Shown here: positions 1 through 6,428 of the stretch, piece after piece
How the letters are laid out: the number at the start of each line of letters is the position of its first letter
Position numbering within the stretch: position 1 is the first letter of the stretch
Assembly (NCBI GenBank): GCA_900552445.1
Contig: URZS01000050.1
Location: forward strand, 1 to 7,235
Direction of reading: 5' to 3'
Length of the DNA: 7,235 bases
DNA from: an uncultured Veillonella sp.
Lineage (GTDB): Bacteria; Bacillota; Negativicutes; Veillonellales; Veillonellaceae
The notes under the pieces: model-generated
The model's database searches: none
The model's input: the letters and a program-made list of their open reading frames with translations, nothing else
Told to the model about the DNA's origin: nothing
Translations under genes and position numbers: made by a program

Positions 1-470
1 TTGAAGGACGATATATCTAAGCCCTCTTGCATGACAATACAAACAGTACCAACCATAGCTAGCAAAATACAAAATAGCTCTGGTATAGATGGCTTTTTAA
101 AATACCGTAAAAATAGGTAAATAATAATCATCGTCGGTGCTACATATTGAAGCACTGTAGCCACCCCAACCCCTGAAATAGCGATGGCTCTAAAGTACGT
201 ATACTGCGCCAAGGCAATCCCTAATATGCCAAAAACCAGTAGCTTTCCTATGTCTTTCGGTTCTTTAAAGATAGAGAAAATACGCTTCCCCTCTTGTATA
301 TAGGCTAATACAATGGTCAAGATCCCGGCTATAAGCAAACGTGCCTCTAGTAACCACTCCACATTAATGTGCTTTGCACTTTCAAGAAATTGTACAGATG
401 TGCCTGAAAGTCCCCAAAACAGAGCTCCCATAATGGCGAGGCCCATGCCCTTCCATTGTTTTTCTTCCAT
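1..470 (-). CDS. EamA/DMT-family transporter, second paralogue (3' end cut by window edge)
   Basis: This is the first 156 codons of a drug/metabolite-transporter superfamily permease, an inner-membrane carrier whose substrate cannot be read from sequence. My translation starts MEEKQWKGMGLAIMGALFWG and continues as alternating hydrophobic segments with short charged loops, covering the first of the two EamA repeats; the frame is still open at base 1. It aligns without gaps to the N-terminal half of the complete transporter at 619-1512, roughly half the residues being identical (shared GxSGxSVQFL, AQYTYFRxIA/CQYTYFRSIA and VATVLQY/IATVLQY blocks), so the two are tandem paralogues. I chose the ATG at 468-470 because GGAGG sits five bases upstream; an in-frame ATG four codons earlier (480-482) overlaps that site and has only a weak one of its own. 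A candidate -10 box and a structured leader lie upstream, so it may be expressed separately from its neighbour. Confidence 0.88.
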   Translation of the reverse strand, partial: MEEKQWKGMGLAIMGALFWGLSGTSVQFLESAKHINVEWLLEARLLIAGILTIVLAYIQEGKRIFSIFKEPKDIGKLLVFGILGIALAQYTYFRAIAISGVGVATVLQYVAPTMIIIYLFLRYFKKPSIPELFCILLAMVGTVCIVMQEGLDISSF

Positions 471-517
471 ACGTCCCTCCATGACGAATACTTTCACAAT
501 ATGTATCATAATAGCAA

Positions 518-546
518 AGAGGCTCCAACCTCTGCAATACGCAGAG
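518..546 (-). promoter_or_regulatory. Two mutually exclusive hairpins in the leader of the truncated EamA gene
   Basis: Read on the minus strand, CTCTGC-GTATT-GCAGAG (546-530) forms a six-pair hairpin. The AGAGG at its 3' end (533-529) can pair instead with CCTCT at 522-518, and that second hairpin is followed by TTTGCT. Another AGAGG (557-553) near the probable transcript start could also compete for the same CCTCT. The overlap is seen directly. A role as an attenuator or translation switch is inference; the stems are short and I recognise no riboswitch family. Confidence 0.3.
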
Positions 547-565
547 ATGAAACCTCTAACATTAA

Positions 566-571
566 ATTATA
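566..571 (-). promoter_or_regulatory. Candidate -10 box for the truncated EamA gene
   Basis: The minus strand reads a perfect TATAAT here, about 95 bases upstream of the ATG at 470, and the region is AT-rich. No good -35 match is found at 16-18 bases (17 bases upstream reads GCCTAT), and there is no TGn extension, so this is a weak call. If used, the transcript would begin near 559 and contain both leader hairpins. Confidence 0.33.
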
Positions 572-587
572 GATATGTTTAAATCAA

Positions 588-616
588 TATAGGCTAACCT
601 AAATCAATCACCTATA
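588..616. repeat. Inverted repeat with flanking direct repeats between the two EamA genes
   Basis: TATAGG (588-593) and CCTATA (611-616) are perfect inverted copies 17 bases apart, starting just downstream of the stop codon of the complete EamA gene. Two copies of AAATCAAT (581-588 and 601-608), 20 bases apart, are interleaved with them, and the spacer holds TAGG-CTAA-CCTA. On the minus strand the structure is followed by TTGATTT, too poor in U for a confident terminator. It may be a weak terminator or a protein-binding site for the downstream gene. Confidence 0.3.
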
Positions 617-618
617 GA

Positions 619-1512
619 TTATTTACGTTTTTCTAAAGCAATAATAATAACAGTGGCAATGATCATGGCCATGCCAATTAGCCCTAATAGACTAAATTGA
701 TTATCTAACAAAGCCCATCCAAAGAAGGCCGCTGAAATTGGTTCAATAGATGACAAGATGGAGCCTGGCACCGCACCTATTCGTTTAACACCTTCCAAGT
801 AAGCATTAAAGGATACGATGGTCCCAAGAAAGACAACATTGAAACAACCAATAACGGTCCATACATCCCACATCGCATACGAATTAGGTTGATGGAACAA
901 TATGGCAGCAACAATACCACTAATGAGCATACCGAAGCCTACAATCGGCAAGGTTCCATATTTATATAGTAAATCTACAGGAGAAACACTATATACAGCG
1001 ACCCCTACAGCAGATAGGAGTCCCCATACGAGCACTGCGAGCGGGAAGCTTTCAATAGATAAGCCGTCGTTCCCCATCAGGCATATGGTGCCTACTAATG
1101 CAAGTATAACGGAAATAATCTCGCCTTTAGACGGACGTTTACCGTAACGAGCTAGCAAATAAATAATAATCATAGACGGCGCCAAGTATTGTAGTACCGT
1201 TGCAATACCAGCTCCAGCTAAGGCAATAGATCTAAAGTATGTATATTGGCATAAGGCCATACCAAATACGCCAAAAATGATTAAACCTACTGTATCTTTC
1301 AAGCTACGAAAGACATGGAAGATAGTATTACCATATTTAAACCATGCATAGATAACAGTCAACAGTCCTGCTGTAATTAATCGCATGGTGACTAGCCATT
1401 CCAAGTTCATATCCCTAAAGTTACTTAAGAACTGTACTGAAGCACCTGATACGCCCCATAAAACAGCACCTAATAGGGTTAGTAAGACACCTATAATTTC
1501 ATATCGCTTCAT
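619..1512 (-). CDS. EamA/DMT-family permease (complete)
   Basis: This 297-residue integral membrane protein of the drug/metabolite-transporter superfamily has the usual size and design of the family: two EamA repeats of about five helices each, roughly residues 6-145 and 155-293, ending in a basic EKRK tail. Recognisable blocks are GAVLWGVSGASVQFL near the N-terminus, QYTYFRSIA and TVLQYLAPS late in repeat one, and SSIEPISAAFFGWALL in repeat two. Members export or import amino acids, nucleosides, sugars or other small metabolites; nothing here fixes the substrate. The ATG lies four bases after the YhcH stop codon, and its ribosome site (AGGCGAG-like) lies inside the end of that gene, so the two are probably co-transcribed and translationally coupled. 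A second, partial paralogue follows about 150 bases downstream. Confidence 0.92.
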   Translation of the reverse strand: MKRYEIIGVLLTLLGAVLWGVSGASVQFLSNFRDMNLEWLVTMRLITAGLLTVIYAWFKYGNTIFHVFRSLKDTVGLIIFGVFGMALCQYTYFRSIALAGAGIATVLQYLAPSMIIIYLLARYGKRPSKGEIISVILALVGTICLMGNDGLSIESFPLAVLVWGLLSAVGVAVYSVSPVDLLYKYGTLPIVGFGMLISGIVAAILFHQPNSYAMWDVWTVIGCFNVVFLGTIVSFNAYLEGVKRIGAVPGSILSSIEPISAAFFGWALLDNQFSLLGLIGMAMIIATVIIIALEKRK

Positions 1513-1516
1513 AGGA

Positions 1517-1993
1517 TTACTCGCCTAAGAGATCCACATGCACTTTTACAACAACCTTGCGGATTTTAATAGGCTTATCGTTTACAGCAAGTAGGGGGCG
1601 ATGGATATCGGATGGGAAAAATACTGTATAGTACCCTTCTGGGCAATGAATTTGTCCTTCATCGACAGCTTCGTTTGGGTAGAAATAGCAATCACGCTCC
1701 GGATAAGACTCCACGGACTTTACGAGGCCTTTATCTACGAAAAAGCCCATATTTTCTTCCCCATCTACCATGAATTGAATATCTACATAGTTGCGATGAG
1801 ACTCAGGTTTTGTAGTTTCAAACAATTTTGTTTCTACATCGTCTACATTGGCGTACATCATGTCCCCTTCAATGGCATGACGACCACCAGGCAATGCTTT
1901 TAAATCTGTATTTTTCAAGAAATCCAAAGCCCGTACAATGGCTTTAGGATACCCCATTTTTGTGTAATCTGCAGTAATGCTAGAGAAAAACAT
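1517..1993 (-). CDS. YhcH/YjgK/YiaL-family protein (DUF386, cupin-like; probable sugar anomerase or isomerase)
   Basis: With the chosen start this is a 158-residue cytoplasmic protein, the normal length for the family. Family hallmarks are PGGRHAIEG (residues 35-43), ESHRNYVDIQ (64-73) and FFPSDIHRP (125-133), then a basic strand IRKVVVKV; the conserved His and Glu residues of these blocks line a metal-binding cupin-like pocket in solved relatives. E. coli YhcH (NanQ) has been described as an N-acetylneuraminate anomerase, and other relatives sit in sugar operons, so handling of a sugar or sugar acid is likely while the exact substrate is unknown. I chose the ATG at 1991-1993 because AAAGGA lies six bases before it; an upstream in-frame GTG at 2006-2008 would add five residues but overlaps that site and has none of its own. 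It heads a probable operon with the EamA transporter, suggesting both handle the same or related compounds (inference). Confidence 0.88.
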   Translation of the reverse strand: MFFSSITADYTKMGYPKAIVRALDFLKNTDLKALPGGRHAIEGDMMYANVDDVETKLFETTKPESHRNYVDIQFMVDGEENMGFFVDKGLVKSVESYPERDCYFYPNEAVDEGQIHCPEGYYTVFFPSDIHRPLLAVNDKPIKIRKVVVKVHVDLLGE

Positions 1994-2016
1994 ATACGAT
2001 CCTTTCACACTATCAA

Positions 2017-2070
2017 TTTATATAGCAAGCACATATTTATATAGTATAGTAAACACATATTTATATAGTA
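2017..2070. repeat. AT-rich direct repeats upstream of yhcH
   Basis: TTTATATAG occurs three times, at 2017-2025, 2036-2044 and 2060-2068. The last two are part of a longer perfect 16-base repeat, ACATATTTATATAGTA, at 2031-2046 and 2055-2070, a period of 24 bases. On the minus strand each copy supplies a CTATATAAA element resembling a -10 box, 25 to 75 bases before the yhcH ATG. Either operator copies or a small tandem duplication in the promoter region would explain it. Confidence 0.6.
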
Positions 2071-2084
2071 AGCTCACGGTTGTC

Positions 2085-2090
2085 ATTATA
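2085..2090 (-). promoter_or_regulatory. Candidate -10 box for the yhcH-eamA operon
   Basis: The minus strand reads a consensus TATAAT 92 bases before the yhcH ATG. At 17 bases upstream the sequence is TATGTG, so no convincing -35 element exists. An alternative is ATGACA (2086-2081, five of six matches to the -35 consensus) with a TATAAA or TAAATA 15-17 bases downstream inside the AT-rich repeats. The promoter is somewhere in this stretch, but I cannot choose between the two. Confidence 0.3.
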
Positions 2091-2215
2091 TTTACTCTCT
2101 ATGTTAGCACATATGTACACAAAGGACTAGTAACTCTATTATTTCTACTACAGCCGTACATACTAGTAATCGTGGGCCAAAGACCATGGGAGGCTATTCT
2201 AATCTATATCATAGT

Positions 2216-2249
2216 AAAAGCCCTCCATACGCTACATATATGGAGGGCT
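2216..2249 (-). terminator. Rho-independent terminator of the EF-G-like gene
   Basis: AGCCCTCCATA (2219-2229) and TATGGAGGGCT (2239-2249) form a perfect 11-pair, GC-rich stem with a nine-base loop. On the minus strand the stem is followed by a short U run (TTTTAC, the run overlapping the base of the stem). It lies about 130 bases beyond the EF-G-like stop codon, giving an unusually long 3' untranslated tail. No U run follows it on the plus strand, so it acts on minus-strand transcripts. Confidence 0.8.
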
Positions 2250-2343
2250 AGTGTAAAATACTATTCAGATTTATGACTTTCGTCAATTGTTATGCTATGA
2301 AATTGTTCATTATGCAATTTTCTATTCAGTTGTAGTGATTCTA

Positions 2344-2360
2344 ACTGTATTACATACAGT
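2344..2360. repeat. Perfect 7-bp inverted repeat just past the EF-G-like stop codon
   Basis: ACTGTAT-TAC-ATACAGT is a perfect dyad with a three-base centre, 19 bases downstream of the EF-G-like stop. It lacks a U run on either strand and the loop is too small for a stable hairpin, so it looks more like a protein-binding dyad or chance than a terminator. Confidence 0.35.
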
Positions 2361-2379
2361 ACGTGGACATGGTCTTACA

Positions 2380-4446
2380 TTATTCTTGAGTTTTATGAGC
2401 AGCGATAATTTCTTCCGCTTGCTTATGTGGAACCTCTTCGTAAGTATGGAACTGACGGTTAAATACGCCTTGTCCTTGAGTGATGGAGCGCAATGCAGTT
2501 ACATAGTCGGCCATTTCAGCCAATGGTACTTGAGCTTTAACAACAGAAATACCTGTTCTTTCACTTTGTTCCATGCCTAATACACGACCTCGACGGCTAT
2601 TTAAATCACCCATGATGTCGCCCATGAAAGCATCTGGTGCAAACACGTTAACTTCATAGATTGGTTCTAATAGGACTGGTTTCGCCTTAGGAATTACATC
2701 CTTGATAGCCTGTGACGTAGCTACTTTGAATGCTAACTCTGAGGAGTCTACACTATGGTAAGATCCATCCAAGAGTGTCACTTGCACGCCAATCATAGGA
2801 TATCCCGCAATTAAGCCTTTATCTAGGGTTTCTTTGGCACCCTTTTCCACTGCTGGTATGTATTGTTTAGGTACAGCACCACCAAAGATTTTGTCTACGA
2901 ATGCAAATTCGCTTCCATCGTATAATGGGTCCACTTGAATCTTAACGTGACCATATTGACCATGACCGCCACTTTGTTTTTTATATTTAGACTCGGTTTC
3001 TGCGGAGCCTTTGATAGTTTCGCGGTATGGAATGTATGGAGTCACAAGTTTAGCTTGTACGCCGTATTTGCGGTCCATTTTATTGAGAATATGCTCGAGA
3101 TGTACCTCGCCCATACAATCGATTTGTAATTGGCGGGCCTCAGCATTTTTCACTACTACGCAAGTAGGATCTTCTTCTGCTACCTTAAGAACAGCACTAG
3201 CTAATTTTTCCTCCTCACCTTTTTTCACTGGCTCCATAGCCACTGTGTATAGAGGTTGAGGGAAACGGATAGCATCGTATGTTACTTTAAAGTCAGGAGC
3301 AGTTAATGTATCCCCAGTCTTAGCATTAGCCAATTTCGGTATCACTACGATATCGCCAGCTTTAGCAGAGGATACAGGGATTTGTTGCTTCCCGATAAGG
3401 GTAACCATCTTGCCCCATTTTTCTTCTACGCCTTGATTTACATCAAAGAGGCGATCGCCTTCTTTGAGTTCACCAGAAAAGATACGTACAAAGCTTTGTT
3501 TGCCTGCGAATGGGTCTAACAACGTTTTAAATACGAATGCAGTTAATGGTTTATCTACATGTATTGCGCGTTGTTCGCCAGTTTCTGCATCAGTTGCGGT
3601 CATAACCTTTTTAGTTGCATCTGGCATGTAACGGATCATACGATCCAATACTTGATCTAAGCCAATACGAGATGTGGCACTACCACACATGATTGGGCAC
3701 ACACGGCCACTAATCATACCTTCACGCAAGCCTTGGCGAATTTCATCCAAGGATAATTCTTCGCCTTCTAAATATTTTTCCAACAATTCATCGCTACCTT
3801 CAGCCGCGGCTTCTACGGTCATTTCCCGAATTTCTTGAGCCTTTTCAATAAGGTGAGCTGGTACAGCGATTTCAGTTGGTTGGCCGTCCTTATAAGTAAA
3901 CGCAGTCATTTTTGCTACGTCTACGACGCCTTCAAAGTTGGCGCCTTCACCGATAGGAATCTGCAATGGCATGATGCCTTTGCCAAATAATTCCCGCATT
4001 CTTTCAATAGTACCGAAGAAGTCGGCACCATCCACATCCATTTTATTGATAAATGCCATGCGTGGCATTTGTAATTCAACTGCATAATCCCATGCGCGAA
4101 CTGTGTCAGTTTCTACACCAGATGTGGCGGATAGTACCATCAACATACCATCGCACGCACGCAAAGCAGCACGAACTTCGCCATGGAATTCATTGTAACC
4201 TGGAGTATCTACGAAGTTAACCTTATGGTCATGCCACTCACATGGAGCCATGCCCAACTGGATAGTTACGTTACGTTTAATTTCTTCCGGTTCAAAGTCC
4301 ATGATATGTTTATTATCTTGACCTTTACCTACGAAATCAACCGCACCAGAGGTTAACAACAAGGATTCAACAAGAGCTGTTTTACCTGCACCATCGTGGG
4401 AAACAACAGCAACGTTTCTAATTTTATCACTACTGTACTCTTTCAT
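2380..4446 (-). CDS. EF-G-like translational GTPase (EF-G2/FusA2 type)
   Basis: This 688-residue protein has the full EF-G architecture: GTPase domain (about 1-275), beta-barrel domain II, domain III, domain IV (about 480-595, with GGHGQYGHV at 493-501 and the GYPMIGVQVTLLDGSYHSVD block from 548), and domain V with SRRG at 617-620. The nucleotide motifs are SHDGAGKT (16-23), RNVTIQ switch I (58-63), DTPGY (80-84) and NKMD (134-137). SHDGAGKT, where canonical EF-G has AHIDAGKT, and DTPGY, where the catalytic His is replaced by Tyr, mark it as one of the EF-G paralogues and not the housekeeping translocase, which normally lies in the str operon with rpsL, rpsG and tuf; none of those is here. 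It presumably binds the ribosome, but whether it translocates, recycles or regulates is unknown. The ATG has AAGGAGG eight bases upstream. It stands alone between two terminators, so it is probably transcribed singly, although I see no good promoter in the short gap before it. Confidence 0.93.
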   Translation of the reverse strand: MKEYSSDKIRNVAVVSHDGAGKTALVESLLLTSGAVDFVGKGQDNKHIMDFEPEEIKRNVTIQLGMAPCEWHDHKVNFVDTPGYNEFHGEVRAALRACDGMLMVLSATSGVETDTVRAWDYAVELQMPRMAFINKMDVDGADFFGTIERMRELFGKGIMPLQIPIGEGANFEGVVDVAKMTAFTYKDGQPTEIAVPAHLIEKAQEIREMTVEAAAEGSDELLEKYLEGEELSLDEIRQGLREGMISGRVCPIMCGSATSRIGLDQVLDRMIRYMPDATKKVMTATDAETGEQRAIHVDKPLTAFVFKTLLDPFAGKQSFVRIFSGELKEGDRLFDVNQGVEEKWGKMVTLIGKQQIPVSSAKAGDIVVIPKLANAKTGDTLTAPDFKVTYDAIRFPQPLYTVAMEPVKKGEEEKLASAVLKVAEEDPTCVVVKNAEARQLQIDCMGEVHLEHILNKMDRKYGVQAKLVTPYIPYRETIKGSAETESKYKKQSGGHGQYGHVKIQVDPLYDGSEFAFVDKIFGGAVPKQYIPAVEKGAKETLDKGLIAGYPMIGVQVTLLDGSYHSVDSSELAFKVATSQAIKDVIPKAKPVLLEPIYEVNVFAPDAFMGDIMGDLNSRRGRVLGMEQSERTGISVVKAQVPLAEMADYVTALRSITQGQGVFNRQFHTYEEVPHKQAEEIIAAHKTQE

Positions 4447-4506
4447 CGGAATCGCCTCCTTATTGGCAAATTACGGCTTTTGCTAATACATTTCGACACT
4501 TCAATA

Positions 4507-4553
4507 GAAAAGTCCTCTTTTTATGGGAAAAATTTTCCCGAAAAAAGAGGACT
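4507..4553 (-). terminator. Long hairpin terminator of the hydE operon
   Basis: AGTCCTCTTTTT (4511-4522) pairs perfectly with AAAAAGAGGACT (4542-4553), and inside it GGGAAAA and TTTTCCC (4525-4539) form a second perfect stem separated by a two-base internal mismatch. Read on the minus strand the outer stem ends in CTTTTC, and the structure starts nine bases past the hydE stop. That fits a terminator for the operon on the right. The run of A and T within both arms makes it symmetric enough to work partly in both directions. Confidence 0.78.
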
Positions 4554-4561
4554 ATATAAAA

Positions 4562-5698
4562 CTAAAATTCTCCCGTCCGTTTACCGTAGTGTTTGGAGTC
4601 TCCATTTTGCTTCCAACCCACGGTATCACCAATGGACATTACGCGACGTGTTAAGCAGTCTTTACATTGTTCTGCATTGTCGTCTACGCAAGGTTTATTA
4701 TCGTATAGCAAGTATTTTGCACGGTGTTCTGGAATCGTAATGATAGGCATCAAAATATTCGCCCCAGCGGCTAACCCTTTTTCACGACCTAGTTTATCCA
4801 GTGCTTGCAACGCTGTAGTAGCCGCAATGTTTACGTCTTTCAAGAACAAGCGAGTCAAGGCAATCATCTTAAGACCTAGTTGAACGCGGCGGAGCTTGCC
4901 CGCTTCATCATCGATGCCCATCGCTAGAGCCTCTTGGCCTAGTGGCGTATCGTGATGCACTACATAAGGACCCATACCGATCATATCGATATCCATGTCG
5001 CGATAGAACAAGATATCGTTCACTAAATCTTCCTCCGTTTGACCAGGTAGACCGATCATAACGCCCGTACCTACTTGGAAGCCTACGCGGCGCAAACGAC
5101 GTAAGCATTCTACGCGCGTTTCAAAGGAATGCAATTCATCTTGAGGGTGAATCTTGTGATATAGCTCTTTATTTGTTGTTTCAATGCGCAATAAGTAACG
5201 GCTCGCACCGGCTTCACGCATGCGGCGGTACGCCTCTTCGCTTTGTTCCCCTACGCACATCGTAATGCCTAGAGAACCATCGCCGATGGCCTTAATATCG
5301 CGAATGAGATCTACCACATAATCGACGAATATATCATCACTGCGTTCACCAGATTGTAGTGTAATGGAACCATATTCATGGTCATACGCCCACTGTGCCA
5401 TCTTGATGATGTCTTCACGATTCATATCAAAGCGTTCCGCCTTGTCATTTTCACGACGGATACCGCAATAATTACAGTTCTTGATACATCGGTTCGAGAA
5501 CTCGATGAGGCCCCGATAATACGCTACAGGCTTTACGTATTTCGCCTTTACTTCGTAAGCCTTTTTATATATTAACTGCAACTGTTCTTCATCAGTTACA
5601 GACATGAGAAATCGCAATTCTTCCTCGGTCAGCCATTCATCGCCGACAAGGTCTTTTGCGAGAATGTCTTGCACTTGCAAACAATCACTTCCTTTCAT
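4562..5698 (-). CDS. hydE: [FeFe]-hydrogenase H-cluster maturase HydE (radical SAM)
   Basis: HydE is a radical S-adenosylmethionine enzyme that, with HydF and HydG, builds the diiron subcluster of [FeFe]-hydrogenase. The radical-SAM cluster motif CX3CX2C is at Cys71, Cys75 and Cys78 in IEFSNRCIKNCNYCGIRREN. Later come LQSGE, YLLRIETTN, GLPGQT and the GMGPYVVHHDTPL block, all typical of HydE and distinguishing it from BioB. Cys337, Cys345 and Cys348 form CX7CX2C, the optional second-cluster motif known from Thermotoga maritima HydE. The length of 378 residues is slightly above the usual 350. The ATG at 5698 overlaps the end of yaaA by 14 bases and has a weak ribosome site. A TTG at 5678-5680, placed after AAAGGAAG and four bases past the yaaA stop, gives an N-terminus closer to known HydE and may be the true start. 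hydF, hydG and the hydrogenase are not in the window. Confidence 0.9.
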   Translation of the reverse strand: MKGSDCLQVQDILAKDLVGDEWLTEEELRFLMSVTDEEQLQLIYKKAYEVKAKYVKPVAYYRGLIEFSNRCIKNCNYCGIRRENDKAERFDMNREDIIKMAQWAYDHEYGSITLQSGERSDDIFVDYVVDLIRDIKAIGDGSLGITMCVGEQSEEAYRRMREAGASRYLLRIETTNKELYHKIHPQDELHSFETRVECLRRLRRVGFQVGTGVMIGLPGQTEEDLVNDILFYRDMDIDMIGMGPYVVHHDTPLGQEALAMGIDDEAGKLRRVQLGLKMIALTRLFLKDVNIAATTALQALDKLGREKGLAAGANILMPIITIPEHRAKYLLYDNKPCVDDNAEQCKDCLTRRVMSIGDTVGWKQNGDSKHYGKRTGEF

Positions 5699-6428
5699 AA
5701 CGAACCGTCATCGATTCGCTTGGTATGGTAATTGATTCTATGTCAGTGACACAAGTAAATCCATTAACTTCGCGCGGCAAATCCCGCACATGTTTCACTT
5801 GTCGAGTTAAACATTCGTGAGCCATCACACCGCGACTCATTTTCGAGGACGTACTCATCTGTTTAAACACATCGCCTCGTAATTCCCAGAATTCAACGGT
5901 TACCACCTTCGGATGATTCACCATTTTGGCATATTCTTTAGATGCTAGGTTTAGGATCCAATCTTCCTTGTGAAAGTATGCATCCACAGTTTCCCGCCAT
6001 ATGTCGTATAGATTAATACCTACCTTATCAACCATATCGAGACGATAATCGCGCACGCCCATCGTAGGCTCTACGACGCCGTACAACGCAGACATCACAA
6101 CGAGATGGCTTTTACCAAAGGCCTTGGCCTCATCAGACAAGTTCTGCCAGTCTAAATATTTGAAAGCAATACCATCGTAGCTTTCACAAGCAAGACCTAC
6201 TGGTTGCGACTCAAAATCTTGGTAGAAATCAAAGAGCGCCTGTGCCTTGTCATCCTTTAGTTTTAAAGCTTTACCAAGAGCCGTTACATCAAGAGATCGG
6301 ACATGTTTTATGATCTCTTGTGTGATGTGCGGCTGAAATTGTCCGTCTCGAACTGCATGATTGTCCACACCGTTGTTAGCAGCATTAGTAATTGTTTTTG
6401 TCTTACTAGGAGAGAGGACGATTTTCAT
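5685..6428 (-). CDS. yaaA: YaaA family protein (DUF328), peroxide-stress/iron management
   Basis: This 247-residue cytoplasmic protein matches YaaA in length and layout: MKIVLSPSKT at the N-terminus (E. coli has LILISPAKT), LYGVVEPTMGVRDYRLDM (about 115-132), NLASKEYAKMV and SRGVMAHECL, then the closing block ending in VRYERK. E. coli YaaA is induced by OxyR and lowers free intracellular iron during hydrogen peroxide stress, and a relative binds DNA, but the biochemical activity is not firmly settled. The ATG at 6426-6428 lies 23 bases inside the end of the upstream unknown gene, with AGGCGGA eight bases before it; the 3' end overlaps hydE by 14 bases. Such overlaps indicate one transcript and coupled translation. 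In an anaerobe, pairing with an iron-sulfur maturase fits protection or iron supply for an oxygen-sensitive system (inference). Confidence 0.93.
   Translation of the reverse strand: MKIVLSPSKTKTITNAANNGVDNHAVRDGQFQPHITQEIIKHVRSLDVTALGKALKLKDDKAQALFDFYQDFESQPVGLACESYDGIAFKYLDWQNLSDEAKAFGKSHLVVMSALYGVVEPTMGVRDYRLDMVDKVGINLYDIWRETVDAYFHKEDWILNLASKEYAKMVNHPKVVTVEFWELRGDVFKQMSTSSKMSRGVMAHECLTRQVKHVRDLPREVNGFTCVTDIESITIPSESMTVRYERK

Larger units (their letters stand above)
1994..2379. other. 386-base gene-free spacer between yhcH and the EF-G-like gene
   Basis: No reading frame here has a ribosome site plus plausible protein sequence. It holds, in minus-strand order, a perfect palindrome near the EF-G-like stop codon (2360-2344), a small AAATTG/CAATTT inverted repeat (2320-2300), a strong terminator (2249-2216), two copies of ACTAGTAA (2126-2133 and 2162-2169), a perfect TATAAT on the minus strand (2090-2085), and AT-rich repeats next to yhcH. 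It must carry the yhcH promoter and the 3' end of the EF-G-like transcript. Confidence 0.6.

Noticed and set aside
313..582. Plus-strand 89-codon frame opposite the truncated transporter
   Set aside because: It is the antisense shadow of a clear EamA gene and of its leader.
483..618. Known riboswitch (lysine, SAM or T-box type) upstream of the truncated transporter
   Set aside because: The AGAGG blocks recalled such leaders, but none of the conserved core motifs or the length is present.
2104..2187. Minus-strand reading frame of 27 codons (ATG at 2187) in the spacer
   Set aside because: No ribosome binding site precedes it, the composition is unremarkable, and it lies downstream of the terminator in transcription order.
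1977..2276. Plus-strand 99-codon frame across the yhcH promoter region
   Set aside because: It overlaps the yhcH start, runs through the repeats and the terminator hairpin, has no ribosome site and reads as low-complexity Tyr/Ile/Leu translation of AT-rich DNA.
2287..2580. Plus-strand 97-codon frame overlapping the end of the EF-G-like gene
   Set aside because: Half of it is antisense to a well-conserved GTPase C-terminus, and the rest is spacer with no ribosome site or family likeness.
4396..4740. Plus-strand 114-codon frame between the EF-G-like gene and hydE
   Set aside because: It runs through the start of one real gene, the terminator hairpin and the end of another, with no recognisable protein features.
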